Below are positions 24,982-34,538 of a stretch of DNA of 64,000 nucleotides, piece after piece. Source of the DNA: Hominiventricola filiformis (GTDB lineage: Bacteria; Bacillota; Clostridia; Lachnospirales; Lachnospiraceae); assembly GCF_020686965.1 (NCBI RefSeq), contig NZ_JAJEPS010000001.1:494243-558242 (forward strand), in the 5' to 3' direction. The notes beneath the pieces were generated by a model. It did no database searches. It was not told where the DNA came from and saw only the letters and a program-made list of their open reading frames with translations. The translations under genes were made by a program, and so were the position numbers. Each line of letters starts with the position of its first letter. Positions within the stretch are counted from its first letter, which is position 1.

Positions 24982-25275
24982 TTATTCTTCCGTGTCTTTC
25001 TCTTCTTCCTCTTCTTCGTCGTCAAAGAAATCGTCGTCATCATCATAATCGTCATAATCATCGTCGAAATCTTCGTCAAAGTCTTCCAGATAATCCGGTG
25101 TAAAGAAGCGGTATACCGCATAGGCAATACCTGCTACTGCAAGTACAGCTCCAAGGGTGATCGCAACCCACATCAGAACATTGCTTTTCTTCTCTTCTTC
25201 TTTCTTAATGTGAAGCAGTTCCCCCAACAGTTCATTGGTCTTTGCTGAGTTAATTAAATCCTCTACACGATTCAT
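24982..25275 (-). CDS. Small membrane protein with acidic tail
   Basis: 97 residues: a charged N-terminal helix (1-30), one membrane helix (about 33-57, VLMWVAITLGAVLAVAGIAYAVYRFF) and a very acidic tail of Asp and Glu (62-97). Proteins of this design occur in Lachnospiraceae next to rlmD or pcrA, but I know of no function. It lies between rlmD and pcrA on the same strand. Confidence 0.8.
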   Translation of the reverse strand: MNRVEDLINSAKTNELLGELLHIKKEEEKKSNVLMWVAITLGAVLAVAGIAYAVYRFFTPDYLEDFDEDFDDDYDDYDDDDDFFDDEEEEEEKDTEE

Positions 25276-25355
25276 GGCGGATACCTCTTTTCTGTTTTAA
25301 TTAGCTATTAGTATAGCATATATTCTCAGGATTTGCAATTTCCGCTTATCCTATG

Positions 25356-27572
25356 TCAGACTTTTTTGAGTTTTGCAAAAGATGCAAACATGCGCTTGAC
25401 CCCATATTTTTCAAAATCTACTTTAACCTCAAAATCACGGCCACCATCCTGAATCTCCAGCACAGTTCCCTGTCCGAATTTGATATGCGACACCGTATCT
25501 CCCACGGTATAATCCAGACTGTCGGCTTTCACCACCTTAAACTCTTTTGGATCAAAGGTCTTGGTCTTAAACGCTTCTTTCGCCCGCTGATACGGCGTAT
25601 CTTTCGGCGGCGCCTGATGCTTTGGTTCCGGTGGCACGACACTCCGCTTTCCGAGCAGTTCCGGCGGAATCTCCCTGATAAACCGTGACACATTATTAAA
25701 CTGATTTTCCCCACGGATCATTCTCATTCTGGCACAGGTCAGCGTCAGTTCTTTCATGGCACGGGTAATCCCCACATAGCAGAGTCTCCGCTCTTCCTCT
25801 ATTTCTTCCGTCGGATTGTCCGCTGCAATAGACATATAACTCGGGAACAGTCCGTCCTCCATGCCTGCCAGAAATACATAGGGGAACTCCAGACCTTTGG
25901 CGCTGTGAAGGGTCATCAGAAGAACCCGGTTGTCACTCTCATCGAGACTGTCAATGTCTGCCACCAGTGCCACTTCCTCCAGAAATCCGCTCAACGTCGG
26001 ATGTTCTTCAGCAGTCTCGTAAGAAACAGCCTTACTGATAAACTCATCGATATTTTCCAGACGGGCTTTGGATTCATCGGTATCTTCATCTTTCAGTTCC
26101 TGACTGTAGCCGGTCTTTTCCAGAATCTCTTCGATCAGTTCTTCCAGCTTCAGATCTGCCACCTTCAGACGCATCTCATGGATCAGTGTCACAAAGGGCT
26201 GTATTTTCAGAAGTGCTTTTCCAAGGGATGGAATATTTTCCGCATCTTCCAATGCCTCGAAGAAACTGATACCAAGTGCCTCCGCATGGTCCTGTACCTT
26301 ATTAAGTGTTACATTTCCAATACCGCGTTTGGGTACATTGATAATCCGGCGCACTGCCAGATCATCTTTTCCATTATCAATGGTCTTCAGATAAGCCAGA
26401 ATATCTTTAATCTCTTTTCTGGAATAGAAATTGATACCGCCAATCAGTTTATATGGCACATTGGCATAAAGAAATTTTTCCTCAAAAAGACGGGACTGGG
26501 CATTGGTACGGTACAGAATTGCAAAATCCTTATACTCTGCTTCCCCGCTTCTTACTTTCTTCCTGATCTCCCCGGTAATATATTCCGCCTCATCATAACC
26601 ATTCTGAAACTGCTGAAAATATACCGGCTCGCCTTCTTCATTTTCTGTCCAGAGTGCTTTTTCTTTTCTTCCTCTGTTGTGGGCAATCACTGCATTGGCC
26701 GTATCCAGAATATGCTTCGTAGAACGGTAATTCTGCTCCAGTTTGACTACTTCCGCATCGGGAAATACATGTTCAAAATCCAGAATATTCTGAATATTTG
26801 CTCCGCGGAACTTGTAGATGGACTGGTCATCATCACCTACCACGCACAGATTGTGATATTTGCCGGCCAGAATGCTGATCAGCTTAAACTGTACTGTATT
26901 GGTATCCTGATACTCATCTACCATAATGTAGCGGAACCGTTCCTGATAGTATTCCAGTACATCCGGACAGCTCTGAAACAATTCCACTGCCTTCACCAGC
27001 AGATCGTCAAAATCCAGTGCATTGTTCTTCTTCAATTCCTTCTGGTATTCCAGATAAGCATCTGCCATTTTCTCCTGACGAAAATCTCCCTTTGCCTGAA
27101 GTTTGAATTCATTTGGGGAAATATATTCGTTTTTCGCGCGGGAAATGACACTCAATACCGCACGCTCTTTGTAAAGTTTCGGATCCAGTTCCAGTCTTCT
27201 GCAGACGTCTTTCACGACGGTCTTTTGATCTTCTGTATCATAAATCGTAAAATTCGTGTCATATCCCAGCCGGTCAATATGTCTCCGCAAAATGCGGACG
27301 CATGCCGAATGGAATGTGCTCACCCACACGCTCTCGGAACCGTATCCCACGATACGATCCACACGTTCCCGCATCTCACCTGCCGCCTTATTCGTAAAGG
27401 TAATGGCAAGAATATTCCATGGATTTACTCCGCAATCTTCTATCAGATGAGCAATTCTGTATGTCAGAACCCTGGTCTTTCCTGATCCTGCACCTGCCAG
27501 AATCAAAAGCGGACCTTCCGTACATAATACCGCCTGCTCCTGTTCTCTGTTTAATGTTCCCGTATCACTCAT
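25356..27572 (-). CDS. pcrA: ATP-dependent DNA helicase PcrA/UvrD
   Basis: 738 residues, the size of PcrA. SF1 helicase motifs in order: GAGSGKTRVLTYRI (about 27-40), TFTNKAAGEMRERV, VDEYQDTN, GDDDQSIYKFRGA, EQNYRST, LMTLHSAKGLEF and VGITRA. The C-terminal Tudor-like region (SHIKFGQGTVLEIQDG) is typical. It unwinds DNA in repair and removes RecA and stalled complexes. Its likely promoter lies in the 123-bp gap to the plus-strand gene at 27696. Confidence 0.96.
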   Translation of the reverse strand: MSDTGTLNREQEQAVLCTEGPLLILAGAGSGKTRVLTYRIAHLIEDCGVNPWNILAITFTNKAAGEMRERVDRIVGYGSESVWVSTFHSACVRILRRHIDRLGYDTNFTIYDTEDQKTVVKDVCRRLELDPKLYKERAVLSVISRAKNEYISPNEFKLQAKGDFRQEKMADAYLEYQKELKKNNALDFDDLLVKAVELFQSCPDVLEYYQERFRYIMVDEYQDTNTVQFKLISILAGKYHNLCVVGDDDQSIYKFRGANIQNILDFEHVFPDAEVVKLEQNYRSTKHILDTANAVIAHNRGRKEKALWTENEEGEPVYFQQFQNGYDEAEYITGEIRKKVRSGEAEYKDFAILYRTNAQSRLFEEKFLYANVPYKLIGGINFYSRKEIKDILAYLKTIDNGKDDLAVRRIINVPKRGIGNVTLNKVQDHAEALGISFFEALEDAENIPSLGKALLKIQPFVTLIHEMRLKVADLKLEELIEEILEKTGYSQELKDEDTDESKARLENIDEFISKAVSYETAEEHPTLSGFLEEVALVADIDSLDESDNRVLLMTLHSAKGLEFPYVFLAGMEDGLFPSYMSIAADNPTEEIEEERRLCYVGITRAMKELTLTCARMRMIRGENQFNNVSRFIREIPPELLGKRSVVPPEPKHQAPPKDTPYQRAKEAFKTKTFDPKEFKVVKADSLDYTVGDTVSHIKFGQGTVLEIQDGGRDFEVKVDFEKYGVKRMFASFAKLKKV

Positions 27573-27695
27573 TGGGAATCCTCCTTATCCGCCTGCTTTT
27601 TCATAACTATAGCATAAGAACAGGTGTTTGACAATTGCTTTCCCCCGGCAAACCCTCTATAATAAAATCAGCTTTTCAGAAAGGAATTTTTCCAT

Positions 27696-27923
27696 ATGTA
27701 TCAGAAATTAAAACGCATTCTGGCTCTGACAGCCGTTGTCATTATTTTACTGTTATATGCAGCCACCTTTGTACTTTCCCTGCTTCCGGGCGATCAGGCG
27801 AAAGACCTTCTCATGGTATCCATCGTAGCCACTGTGGTCATCCCGGTGCTTCTCTATATTTACCTGTGGCTGTTCCGCCTGTTTAAGGGTGACGGCAAAG
27901 ATCAGAACGATCCCGAAAAATAG
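27696..27923 (+). CDS. Small membrane protein, two helices
   Basis: 75 residues with two membrane helices (about 8-28 and 38-62) and a hydrophilic tail GDGKDQNDPEK. Start at 27696 behind an AGAAAGGAA site. Function unknown; common among Lachnospiraceae as a hypothetical protein. It lies 67 bp upstream of the substrate-binding protein gene and may share its transcript. Confidence 0.75.
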   Translation: MYQKLKRILALTAVVIILLLYAATFVLSLLPGDQAKDLLMVSIVATVVIPVLLYIYLWLFRLFKGDGKDQNDPEK

Positions 27924-27990
27924 GCATTCTGCACACAACTGTTTCTTCCGCATATATTACACTATAAATTTCTGCAGAAGGAATGAGATC

Positions 27991-29007
27991 ATGAAAAAAT
28001 GGTTTTGTCTCATGCTGTCCGCGCTTACTGCCCTTTCTCTGGGCGGATGCGGCGGACAGGAATCACCCTCCGGCACTTCGCTGACTCCGGTTACACTCAA
28101 CGAAGTAGCCCATTCTATCTTCTACGCTCCCCAGTATGTGGCAATTGAAAACGGTTATTTCAAGGACGAAGGAATTGATCTGACCCTGGTCACCGGTTTC
28201 GGTGCCGACAAAACTGCTACCGCCGTTATCTCCGGCGAGGCGGACATTGGTTTCATGGGCAGCGAATCTTCCATTTATATTTACAATCAAAATCCGGACG
28301 ATTATCTGGTCAATTTTGCACAATTGACCCAGCGGGCCGGTAACTTTCTTGTATCCCGGACTCCCATTGATAATTTCCAATGGGAAGATCTGAAAGGTGC
28401 GTATGTGTATGGCGGAAGAGCCGGCGGCATGCCGGAGATGGTATTTGAATTCATATTGAAGAAAAATGGCATCGATCCTGCTGCTGACCTGACCATCGAC
28501 CAGAGTATCGATTTTGGTTCCACCGCTGCTGCCTTTACCGGAAATGGTTCTCCTGCAGATTATACAGTCGAATTTGAGCCTGCCGCTACTGCACTTGAGC
28601 AGGAAGGAAAGGGCTATGTAGTTGCTTCTCTCGGCGAAGCCTCCGGCTACGTACCATACACCGCCTACAGTACAAAACAGAGCTACCTTGCTGCTCATCC
28701 TGATCTTCTGCAGGCCTTCACCAATGCCCTTCAGAAGGGTATGGATTACGTCCAGACCCATACCCCGGAGGAAATTGCAAAAGTCATTCAGCCTCAGTTT
28801 GCAGAGACTGACCTTGATACCATCACTGCCATCGTCACCCGATACTATGAGCAGGATACATGGAAAAGTGATCTGATCTTTGAGCAGAGCAGCTTTGATC
28901 TTTTACAGAATATTCTGAAAGAAGCAGGGGAACTGCCTGCATGGACACCTTATGAAGATCTGGTAACCACTACCTTTGCTGCAGAAGCTTCTGAATCCGC
29001 TCACTAA
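27991..29007 (+). CDS. ABC transporter substrate-binding lipoprotein (NMT1/ThiY-like), orphan
   Basis: 338 residues from the ATG at 27991 (AGAAGGA site upstream); the frame continues upstream to 27889 but without a signal. A lipobox LSLGGC is followed by an NMT1-like domain (LNEVAHSIFYAPQYVAIENGYFKDEGIDLTLV, typical of SsuA/ThiY/TauA). Such proteins bind pyrimidine precursors, sulfonates or nitrate-like ligands. No permease or ATPase gene is next to it, so it would have to work with components encoded elsewhere. Confidence 0.88.
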   Translation: MKKWFCLMLSALTALSLGGCGGQESPSGTSLTPVTLNEVAHSIFYAPQYVAIENGYFKDEGIDLTLVTGFGADKTATAVISGEADIGFMGSESSIYIYNQNPDDYLVNFAQLTQRAGNFLVSRTPIDNFQWEDLKGAYVYGGRAGGMPEMVFEFILKKNGIDPAADLTIDQSIDFGSTAAAFTGNGSPADYTVEFEPAATALEQEGKGYVVASLGEASGYVPYTAYSTKQSYLAAHPDLLQAFTNALQKGMDYVQTHTPEEIAKVIQPQFAETDLDTITAIVTRYYEQDTWKSDLIFEQSSFDLLQNILKEAGELPAWTPYEDLVTTTFAAEASESAH

Positions 29008-29080
29008 TCTTCCAAAATGTTGATCCCGGCATGATATTTTCTCCGCTCTGATTTTCATGTAGTTTTAATAACCATATCAC

Positions 29081-29127
29081 TTGACTTTCTTTTCCGTATC
29101 TATTATAATTATTTTGATAATCAAAAT
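29081..29127 (+). promoter_or_regulatory. Promoter with FabT-like operator
   Basis: TTGACT (29081-29086) and TATAAT (29104-29109) are 17 bp apart. Directly after the -10 box is the perfect palindrome ATTTTGATAATCAAAAT (29111-29127). It matches the general form of the FabT box known from streptococcal fatty acid synthesis genes (A-N-TTTGAT-N-ATCAAA). Confidence 0.7.
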
Positions 29128-29163
29128 AACATTCAAAGGGCAACTGCCCGGAAAAGAGTACTT

Positions 29164-30258
29164 ATGAAGGTAAAACCGTTACAGATTGGAAATAAAATTG
29201 CAAGACTGCCACTGATTCAGGGTGGCATGGGTGTTGGCGTCAGCCTGTCCCGACTGGCAGGTGCCGTGGCAAAAGCCGGTGGAGTCGGCATCATCTCCAC
29301 CGCACAGATTGGATTTGAGGAACCGGATTTTGCAGAAGATTCCAAAACCGCCAACCTGCGCGCCATGAGACAGGAATTGGAAAAGGCAAGAACCATTGCA
29401 CGAGATGTGGATGGCAAATGTCCGGGACTGGTGGGATTCAACATTATGGTCGCCACCCGCGATTATGAAGATTATGTGAGAACCGCCGCCGACGCAGGTG
29501 CAGATGTCATCATCTCCGGTGCCGGACTTCCTGTGGATATGCCTGCATATGTGGAAGGCACCGATACAAAGATCGCGCCCATCGTCTCCTCTGAGAAAGC
29601 TGCCCGCATTATTCTGAAACGCTGGGATAAACGTTTTCACCGTACCGCAGATTTTCTCGTCATTGAAGGTGCCCATGCCGGAGGACATCTCGGTTTTTCC
29701 AAAGAGCAGCTCTCCCATCTCTATGAGTCGGATTACGACAGCCAGTATGATGAAGAAATCCGCCGCATTATCATCTGTGCAAAAGAATATGCAGATAAAT
29801 ATCAGACGTCCATTCCAGTCGTCGTAGCTGGCGGAATTATGCATGAAAACCAGGTCCGCCATGTACTGGAACTGGGTGCTGACGGTATTCAGGTGGCAAC
29901 ACCCTTTGTCACCACCGAGGAATGCGACGCCGCAGATGCATTCAAACAGGCTTATGTAGATGCCCGTCCGGAGGATATTGAGATCGTCATCAGCCCGGTC
30001 GGTATGCCCGCAAGAGCCATCCACAATCCATTTCTCGAAAAAATCAGCCATGGCAAAGAATGCATCACAAAATGCTACCGCTGTCTGGAAAAATGCAATC
30101 CGAAAGAAGCTCCTTACTGCATTACGCAGGCATTAATCCGTGCGGTAAAAGGAGATGTAAACGATGGTCTTATTTTCTGCGGAGACAATGCCGCTTATCT
30201 CGATCACATCGGAACAGTTCCGGAAGTCATAAAAATGCTCTTCGGTTCTGCCGAATAG
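29164..30258 (+). CDS. NAD(P)H-dependent flavin oxidoreductase, nitronate monooxygenase/FabK-like
   Basis: 364 residues, TIM-barrel FMN enzyme. PLIQGGMGVGVSLSRLAGAVAKAGGVGIIS at the start, FNIMVA, GAHAGGHLG (His at the active site) and VVAGGI with LGADGIQVATPF are family landmarks shared by 2-nitropropane dioxygenases and the enoyl-ACP reductase FabK. A C-terminal cysteine segment (CITKCYRCLEKCNPKEAPYC) sets this subgroup apart. A FabT-like box in its promoter favours a link to lipid metabolism, but a true FabK is about 310-330 residues and usually within the fab cluster. Confidence 0.88.
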   Translation: MKVKPLQIGNKIARLPLIQGGMGVGVSLSRLAGAVAKAGGVGIISTAQIGFEEPDFAEDSKTANLRAMRQELEKARTIARDVDGKCPGLVGFNIMVATRDYEDYVRTAADAGADVIISGAGLPVDMPAYVEGTDTKIAPIVSSEKAARIILKRWDKRFHRTADFLVIEGAHAGGHLGFSKEQLSHLYESDYDSQYDEEIRRIIICAKEYADKYQTSIPVVVAGGIMHENQVRHVLELGADGIQVATPFVTTEECDAADAFKQAYVDARPEDIEIVISPVGMPARAIHNPFLEKISHGKECITKCYRCLEKCNPKEAPYCITQALIRAVKGDVNDGLIFCGDNAAYLDHIGTVPEVIKMLFGSAE

Positions 30259-30271
30259 ACTTCAGATGTAC

Positions 30272-30310
30272 AAAAATCCCCGGAGATTTATTTTCTCCGG
30301 GGATTTCTTA
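30272..30310. terminator. Bidirectional terminator between convergent genes
   Basis: AAATCCCCGGAGA (30274-30286) pairs with its complement (30294-30306), with A and T tracts on the two sides. Confidence 0.88.
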
Positions 30311-30320
30311 TATTTTTGTC

Positions 30321-32618
30321 TTATTCAAAATCCTGTTCTCTCAATACGTGATTGCCGTCTTCGTCCACATTCTGCTTCGTCATCTTCGCAAAGAAGCTTT
30401 TAAATCCGCCTTTTTCCGCATGTTCTATTGCCTGGTCGATGATCTCTTTTACTTCCGCTACGGATACATCGTGATCCAGTGTCTGCTTACAGCCAATCTT
30501 GTCATACAGAGCCAGCATGGCAAATTCGTCAAATACATACTCATTTTCCAGAGCATATGCTTTTCCAAAGTTCACAAGCTCATCGTTTGAGAAGATGGGA
30601 ACATCCACCATATAATCAAACTTTGACGCAAAATTCTTATTTTTCCGAAAAATCTTCTGAATCTCATCGGAAGTGCCTTCCAGAATAATCAGAAGTCCGC
30701 CGGTATCCCCTTCCATGGCAAGACTTAATGCCATCAGGGTTGCCTCTGCCAGTCCGCCTGCACTCTCGATGATCAGAGCTCCGCCTTTCAATTTTCCAAG
30801 CACCTCATGTGCATCCTTGGAATTCAGCTTACTTCCGCTGATCTTCGCCAGCTTTCTGCCCTCGATCCGACCGTCTTTCTGAAGTGCACGCACAATATCA
30901 ATAGCAAGCGTCGTCTTTCCGTTTCCATGAGGTCCAGTGATGACCAGATTCCCTCTGGAAGAATTGTTGTGGCTTGACGGTTCTGCCCCTTTTAAAAGAC
31001 CTGACAACTGCTTGCTCATTCCTTTTACCGTTGCGAAATAGGTAAACAGACGTGCCTGCTCTCTGGTCAGATAACCAGACTTCACTGCTGTCTCCGTTAC
31101 CTGCACTGCGAGGGAACGCTCCAGATCACGAATCGTGTTTTTAGAACCGGACGGTATCTGCTCTTTCTGCGACAGCTTCACCTCTTCCGGCTGCTCATTC
31201 CCGATCTCCTCTACGATCATCTCACCAGCTTCATCATCTTCCTCTATATTCTGGGGAAGATCGTCCTCCGTCACAATCGGTGTGATCGCCTGTTTTTCCT
31301 CTTCAATCTCATTGAGGATTTTGCGCACATCCTCCGGAATTTCTGCAGATTCTCCGGAAATCAGCTTCATAAGTTCTGCCGTCTCCTGCATGGCTTTCGC
31401 CTTACGGGCTTCTTCTTTCTCCGCGTTAGCTTTCAGCATGGCTTCCGTCTTTGCTCGCTTGCTGTCCCATTCTGCCAGTACATCCGGAATCGTCAGCTGT
31501 TCTGTCAGGTTATCTTCCAGCGGATTCTTCTCTTCCGGTTCCTCTATCTCCGGAATGTCCTCTGGCTCCTCTATCTCCGGAATGTCCAGATCAAGGCTCT
31601 CCAGTTCGATGTCCTCCAGCTCTTTCTCCGGCTCCTCCTCTGGTTCCTCTATCTCCGGGACATCCAGATCAAGGCTCTCCAGTTCGATGTCCTCCGGCTC
31701 TTTCTCCGGCTCCTCCTCTGGTTCCTCCATCTCCGGGACATCCAGATCAAGGCTTTCCAGTTCGATATCATCTGATTCTTCTGTCTTCACTTCTTCCATG
31801 GGTTCTTCTTCCTTCACTTCTTCCATGGGTTCTTCTTCCTTCACTTCATCATCAGATGGCAGCTCTGGAATGTCAATACCATCATCACCATCCAGCAAAA
31901 TCTCGTCGAGATTTGCCGCCAGCTCTGCCTGTAGATTTACCGTGCTGAATTTGTCATCGTGGAATGCGACTTCTGTCTTCTTATAATCATGCGGCTCTTC
32001 TTCCGGCTGCATGGCCTTGTCATATTTCTCCTGCTGAGCGGCGGTAAGCGGGGCATACTGCATCTTCAGTTCCATGGCTTTGGTCACATATTCGCCCTCA
32101 CTGAACCACAGAATCAATTCATCACACTCACGGACACATTCTTCTGTCATTCCTGCTTCCGCATAGAGAGAAGCCAGCTCATAGGCCCATCGCTCCTGAT
32201 ACTCATGGGTTTTATACTCCTGCAGAGTCTGGATCTGGTCCTCCAGTGATGATCCTCTTTCCCGATATATCTGATATTTCAAAATGTATCTGCTCTGATC
32301 GTGAGGTGCCGCCTTTACAAATTCACGGTACAGATTAATTGCCTCTTTGAATTCATGCATCTTTGTGGCAATTTCTGTCATCTTGTAGAGCAGCATCCGT
32401 CCTACAGGCGCCCTGTCATATGCAATATTTAGGATCTCCATGCAGTCCTCATACCGTTCCATCGCCTCATATACTTCGCTGACCACATACAGCATATCCA
32501 GACTGCGCACTCTGCGCCAGTCAATAGTGTCAGCAATCTTGGCAGCCGTCTCATAGTCTTTTTTGCCTGCCAGCTTTTCTATCTGTTCCGCCTTCAGGCG
32601 ATACTCATACTTATCCAA
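30321..32618 (-). CDS. TPR-AAA ATPase with acidic repeat linker
   Basis: 765 residues in three parts. Residues 1-210 are helical repeats like TPRs. Residues 230-420 are very acidic, with a repeated DIELESLDLD(V/I)PE(I/M)EEPE unit three times and EEPMEEVK repeats before it. The last 300 residues hold an AAA-type ATPase (Walker A GPHGNGKTT near 558-566, Walker B region GGALIIESAGG). No signal or membrane segment. The family occurs widely in Lachnospiraceae without a known role; a chaperone or protein-assembly machine is possible. Confidence 0.75.
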   Translation of the reverse strand: MDKYEYRLKAEQIEKLAGKKDYETAAKIADTIDWRRVRSLDMLYVVSEVYEAMERYEDCMEILNIAYDRAPVGRMLLYKMTEIATKMHEFKEAINLYREFVKAAPHDQSRYILKYQIYRERGSSLEDQIQTLQEYKTHEYQERWAYELASLYAEAGMTEECVRECDELILWFSEGEYVTKAMELKMQYAPLTAAQQEKYDKAMQPEEEPHDYKKTEVAFHDDKFSTVNLQAELAANLDEILLDGDDGIDIPELPSDDEVKEEEPMEEVKEEEPMEEVKTEESDDIELESLDLDVPEMEEPEEEPEKEPEDIELESLDLDVPEIEEPEEEPEKELEDIELESLDLDIPEIEEPEDIPEIEEPEEKNPLEDNLTEQLTIPDVLAEWDSKRAKTEAMLKANAEKEEARKAKAMQETAELMKLISGESAEIPEDVRKILNEIEEEKQAITPIVTEDDLPQNIEEDDEAGEMIVEEIGNEQPEEVKLSQKEQIPSGSKNTIRDLERSLAVQVTETAVKSGYLTREQARLFTYFATVKGMSKQLSGLLKGAEPSSHNNSSRGNLVITGPHGNGKTTLAIDIVRALQKDGRIEGRKLAKISGSKLNSKDAHEVLGKLKGGALIIESAGGLAEATLMALSLAMEGDTGGLLIILEGTSDEIQKIFRKNKNFASKFDYMVDVPIFSNDELVNFGKAYALENEYVFDEFAMLALYDKIGCKQTLDHDVSVAEVKEIIDQAIEHAEKGGFKSFFAKMTKQNVDEDGNHVLREQDFE

Positions 32619-32637
32619 TGTTGGACGCCCTCTTTTC

Positions 32638-33498
32638 CTATACTTCTACTACTCTGGAACAAGCTACAGCCAGACAGCCATCTCCAATATGGCATGCTAC
32701 GCTCAATGACAGCTCATCTACTCTCTGAACCTGATATCCTAGGAATTCTGCTTCTAATTCTTTTACAAATTCCAGCGCGGCTTCTTTATTATTCGTATGA
32801 GCAACATCAAGCCGCATCTCTTGTCCTGCAAAACGATTTTCCAGGTCACTGCGAATGGCATCAATCATAGTACGCTTTGCCGCATTCATAGTACGTACTT
32901 TTGCAAAAGCATCCAGCTTTTCACCATGAATCTGAAGTACCGGTTTTAATCTGAGCATCGTGCCAAGGGCTGCAGCTGCTGGTGTGATTCTGCCGCCTTT
33001 TTTCAGATATTTTAAGGTTGTTACCGTAACATAAATACTGGACTGCAGTGCTTCTTTTTCCAGTACTCCCTTTACCTCAGCAGCCGTCTTTCCTGCTGCA
33101 ATTAATTTCTGTGCATCTGCTATAGAAGCAATCTGGGTAATGGAAACACGCTGGTTATTAACCACCTGTACTTTTCCATCATAATCATCTGCCAGCATCA
33201 TGGCTGTCTGGCAGCTTCCGCTTAAACCACTGGACATGGGAATATGCACAATCTCATCATACTCTTTCAAAACCTCCTCCCACAGTTTCATGACTGAATC
33301 CGGAGATGGCTGAGATGTAGCTACATCAGCATCTTCTTTTAAAAACTCATAGAACTGCTCTGGAAGGAGATCCACTCCGTCCAGATATTCCTTTCCGTTA
33401 ATCAAAAACGGCATCGGGAGGACAAAAATTCCCATCTCCTTTGCTTCTTTCTGGCTGATTCCACTGTTGCTGTCGGTTACAATTGCTATTTTACTCAT
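32638..33498 (-). CDS. DegV-family fatty acid-binding protein
   Basis: 286 residues from the ATG at 33498 (MSKIAIVTDSNSGIS), the standard DegV start. The longer frame to 33600 is not used. DegV/FakB proteins bind a fatty acid and present it to the FakA kinase; the VTDSNSGI, TSQPSP and HIPMSSGLSGSCQ motifs are family marks. It lies just upstream of the TPR-AAA gene (19 bp) and may share its mRNA. Confidence 0.92.
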   Translation of the reverse strand: MSKIAIVTDSNSGISQKEAKEMGIFVLPMPFLINGKEYLDGVDLLPEQFYEFLKEDADVATSQPSPDSVMKLWEEVLKEYDEIVHIPMSSGLSGSCQTAMMLADDYDGKVQVVNNQRVSITQIASIADAQKLIAAGKTAAEVKGVLEKEALQSSIYVTVTTLKYLKKGGRITPAAAALGTMLRLKPVLQIHGEKLDAFAKVRTMNAAKRTMIDAIRSDLENRFAGQEMRLDVAHTNNKEAALEFVKELEAEFLGYQVQRVDELSLSVACHIGDGCLAVACSRVVEV

Positions 33499-33515
33499 AC
33501 GATTATTATCCTCTT

Positions 33516-33926
33516 CTATAATTTTTCCCAGCAAAAATAACAATGATAATGCTGGCGGCTTCCTGCCGGAACGAAATTTTCCGCTCCGCAGTAGGCACAT
33601 TTGATCCGCTCCATTCCGGAAGGAGTTCCCGGTTCGTAATCACCTCGACGTCCGATTCTGTCCGGCTTACCTTTCGAATAAGCAGCTTCATAGTGACAAT
33701 TGTCTCTGGCTGCCTGTCGCTCCATCTTTCTCTCCTTTTGGCGCGGCTGATTGGGTTTTGCGGTAGGTTTTAATTTTTCGACCATGGGACGGACCGGCTT
33801 GTTCGGCGTCGGTGTTCTTCTCTCCGGCACTCTTTCTTCCGAATGATTCTGCCCCTTTGCGAGCCTGTTCTGCTTTCCAATTCTAGAAAGAATAAAAAAT
33901 ATCACAACGGTGATAATTATTTCCAT
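33516..33926 (-). CDS. Membrane-anchored zinc-ribbon protein
   Basis: 136 residues from the ATG at 33926. One N-terminal membrane helix (MEIIITVVIFFILSRIG), a basic Pro-rich middle (about 30-85) and a C-terminal zinc ribbon with CAYCGAENF and YHCYFCWEKL. Function unknown. It lies 17 bp upstream of the degV gene on the same strand. Confidence 0.75.
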   Translation of the reverse strand: MEIIITVVIFFILSRIGKQNRLAKGQNHSEERVPERRTPTPNKPVRPMVEKLKPTAKPNQPRQKERKMERQAARDNCHYEAAYSKGKPDRIGRRGDYEPGTPSGMERIKCAYCGAENFVPAGSRQHYHCYFCWEKL

Positions 33927-34053
33927 ATCATTTCCTCCTGGCTCTCTGAGCATAAAAACCCATACTTTGATTTATTATAGCAAAAGCCATTCCAGAAAAC
34001 AAGAATGGCAGAAGCCTTTTTACAGGTTTCTGCCATTCTACTTCTTTCAATAT

Positions 34054-34410
34054 TTATTTTTTCATTTTGGAATCAAACACCAGACTTGCAAAATAACCAA
34101 ATACCAGCGCCGCACAGGTGCCGGCGGAACCAGCGGAAAATCCGCCCTTGAAAATTCCCAGAAGCCCTTCTTCCATGACCGCTTCTTTAACCCCTTTCCA
34201 CAGCACGTTTCCAAATCCAAGCAAGGGTACACTGGCTCCTGCACCGGCATACTTTTGAAATGGCTCGTATATCCCGACTGCCCCAAGCACAGCGCCTGTA
34301 CATACCAAAAGTACCATAATCCGCCCCGGCATAAGTTTTGTCTTTTCCATCAGAATCTGTGTCAGGGCACAGATCAGTCCGCCTACCCAGAATGCATTGA
34401 TATAATCCAT
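34054..34410 (-). CDS. spoVAE: SpoVA-family spore membrane protein (SpoVAE type)
   Basis: 118 residues with about four membrane helices. It has the conserved FWVGGLICALTQILMEKTKL start, and a GFGNVLWKGVKEAVMEEGLLGIF block. SpoVA proteins form the channel for dipicolinate in spores, so the host likely makes endospores. Here the gene stands alone, without spoVAC/AD next to it. Confidence 0.9.
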   Translation of the reverse strand: MDYINAFWVGGLICALTQILMEKTKLMPGRIMVLLVCTGAVLGAVGIYEPFQKYAGAGASVPLLGFGNVLWKGVKEAVMEEGLLGIFKGGFSAGSAGTCAALVFGYFASLVFDSKMKK

Positions 34411-34479
34411 GAAAAACCACTCCTTTTTGACAGTATGCGAGGCTTTTAAAAAAAATATGCAATTTTTTCAAAATAATGC

Positions 34480-34508
34480 TTGCATTTTTATTTCGCCTGT
34501 GGTAAAGT
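34480..34508 (+). promoter_or_regulatory. Promoter of the tRNA-Glu genes
   Basis: TTGCAT (34480-34485) and TAAAGT (34503-34508), 17 bp apart, lie 31 bp upstream of the first tRNA. Confidence 0.55.
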
Positions 34509-34538
34509 AAGCAAGTCGACGAAATGCGGCAACAAAAT

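Noticed and set aside
25905..27485. 526-residue plus-strand frame
   Set aside because: Antisense of pcrA. The product is rich in Cys, Phe and Ile without domain likeness, as expected from a shadow frame.
31135..31986. Ser-rich 283-residue plus-strand frame
   Set aside because: Antisense of the acidic repeat of the AAA protein; Glu codons read backwards give Ser runs.
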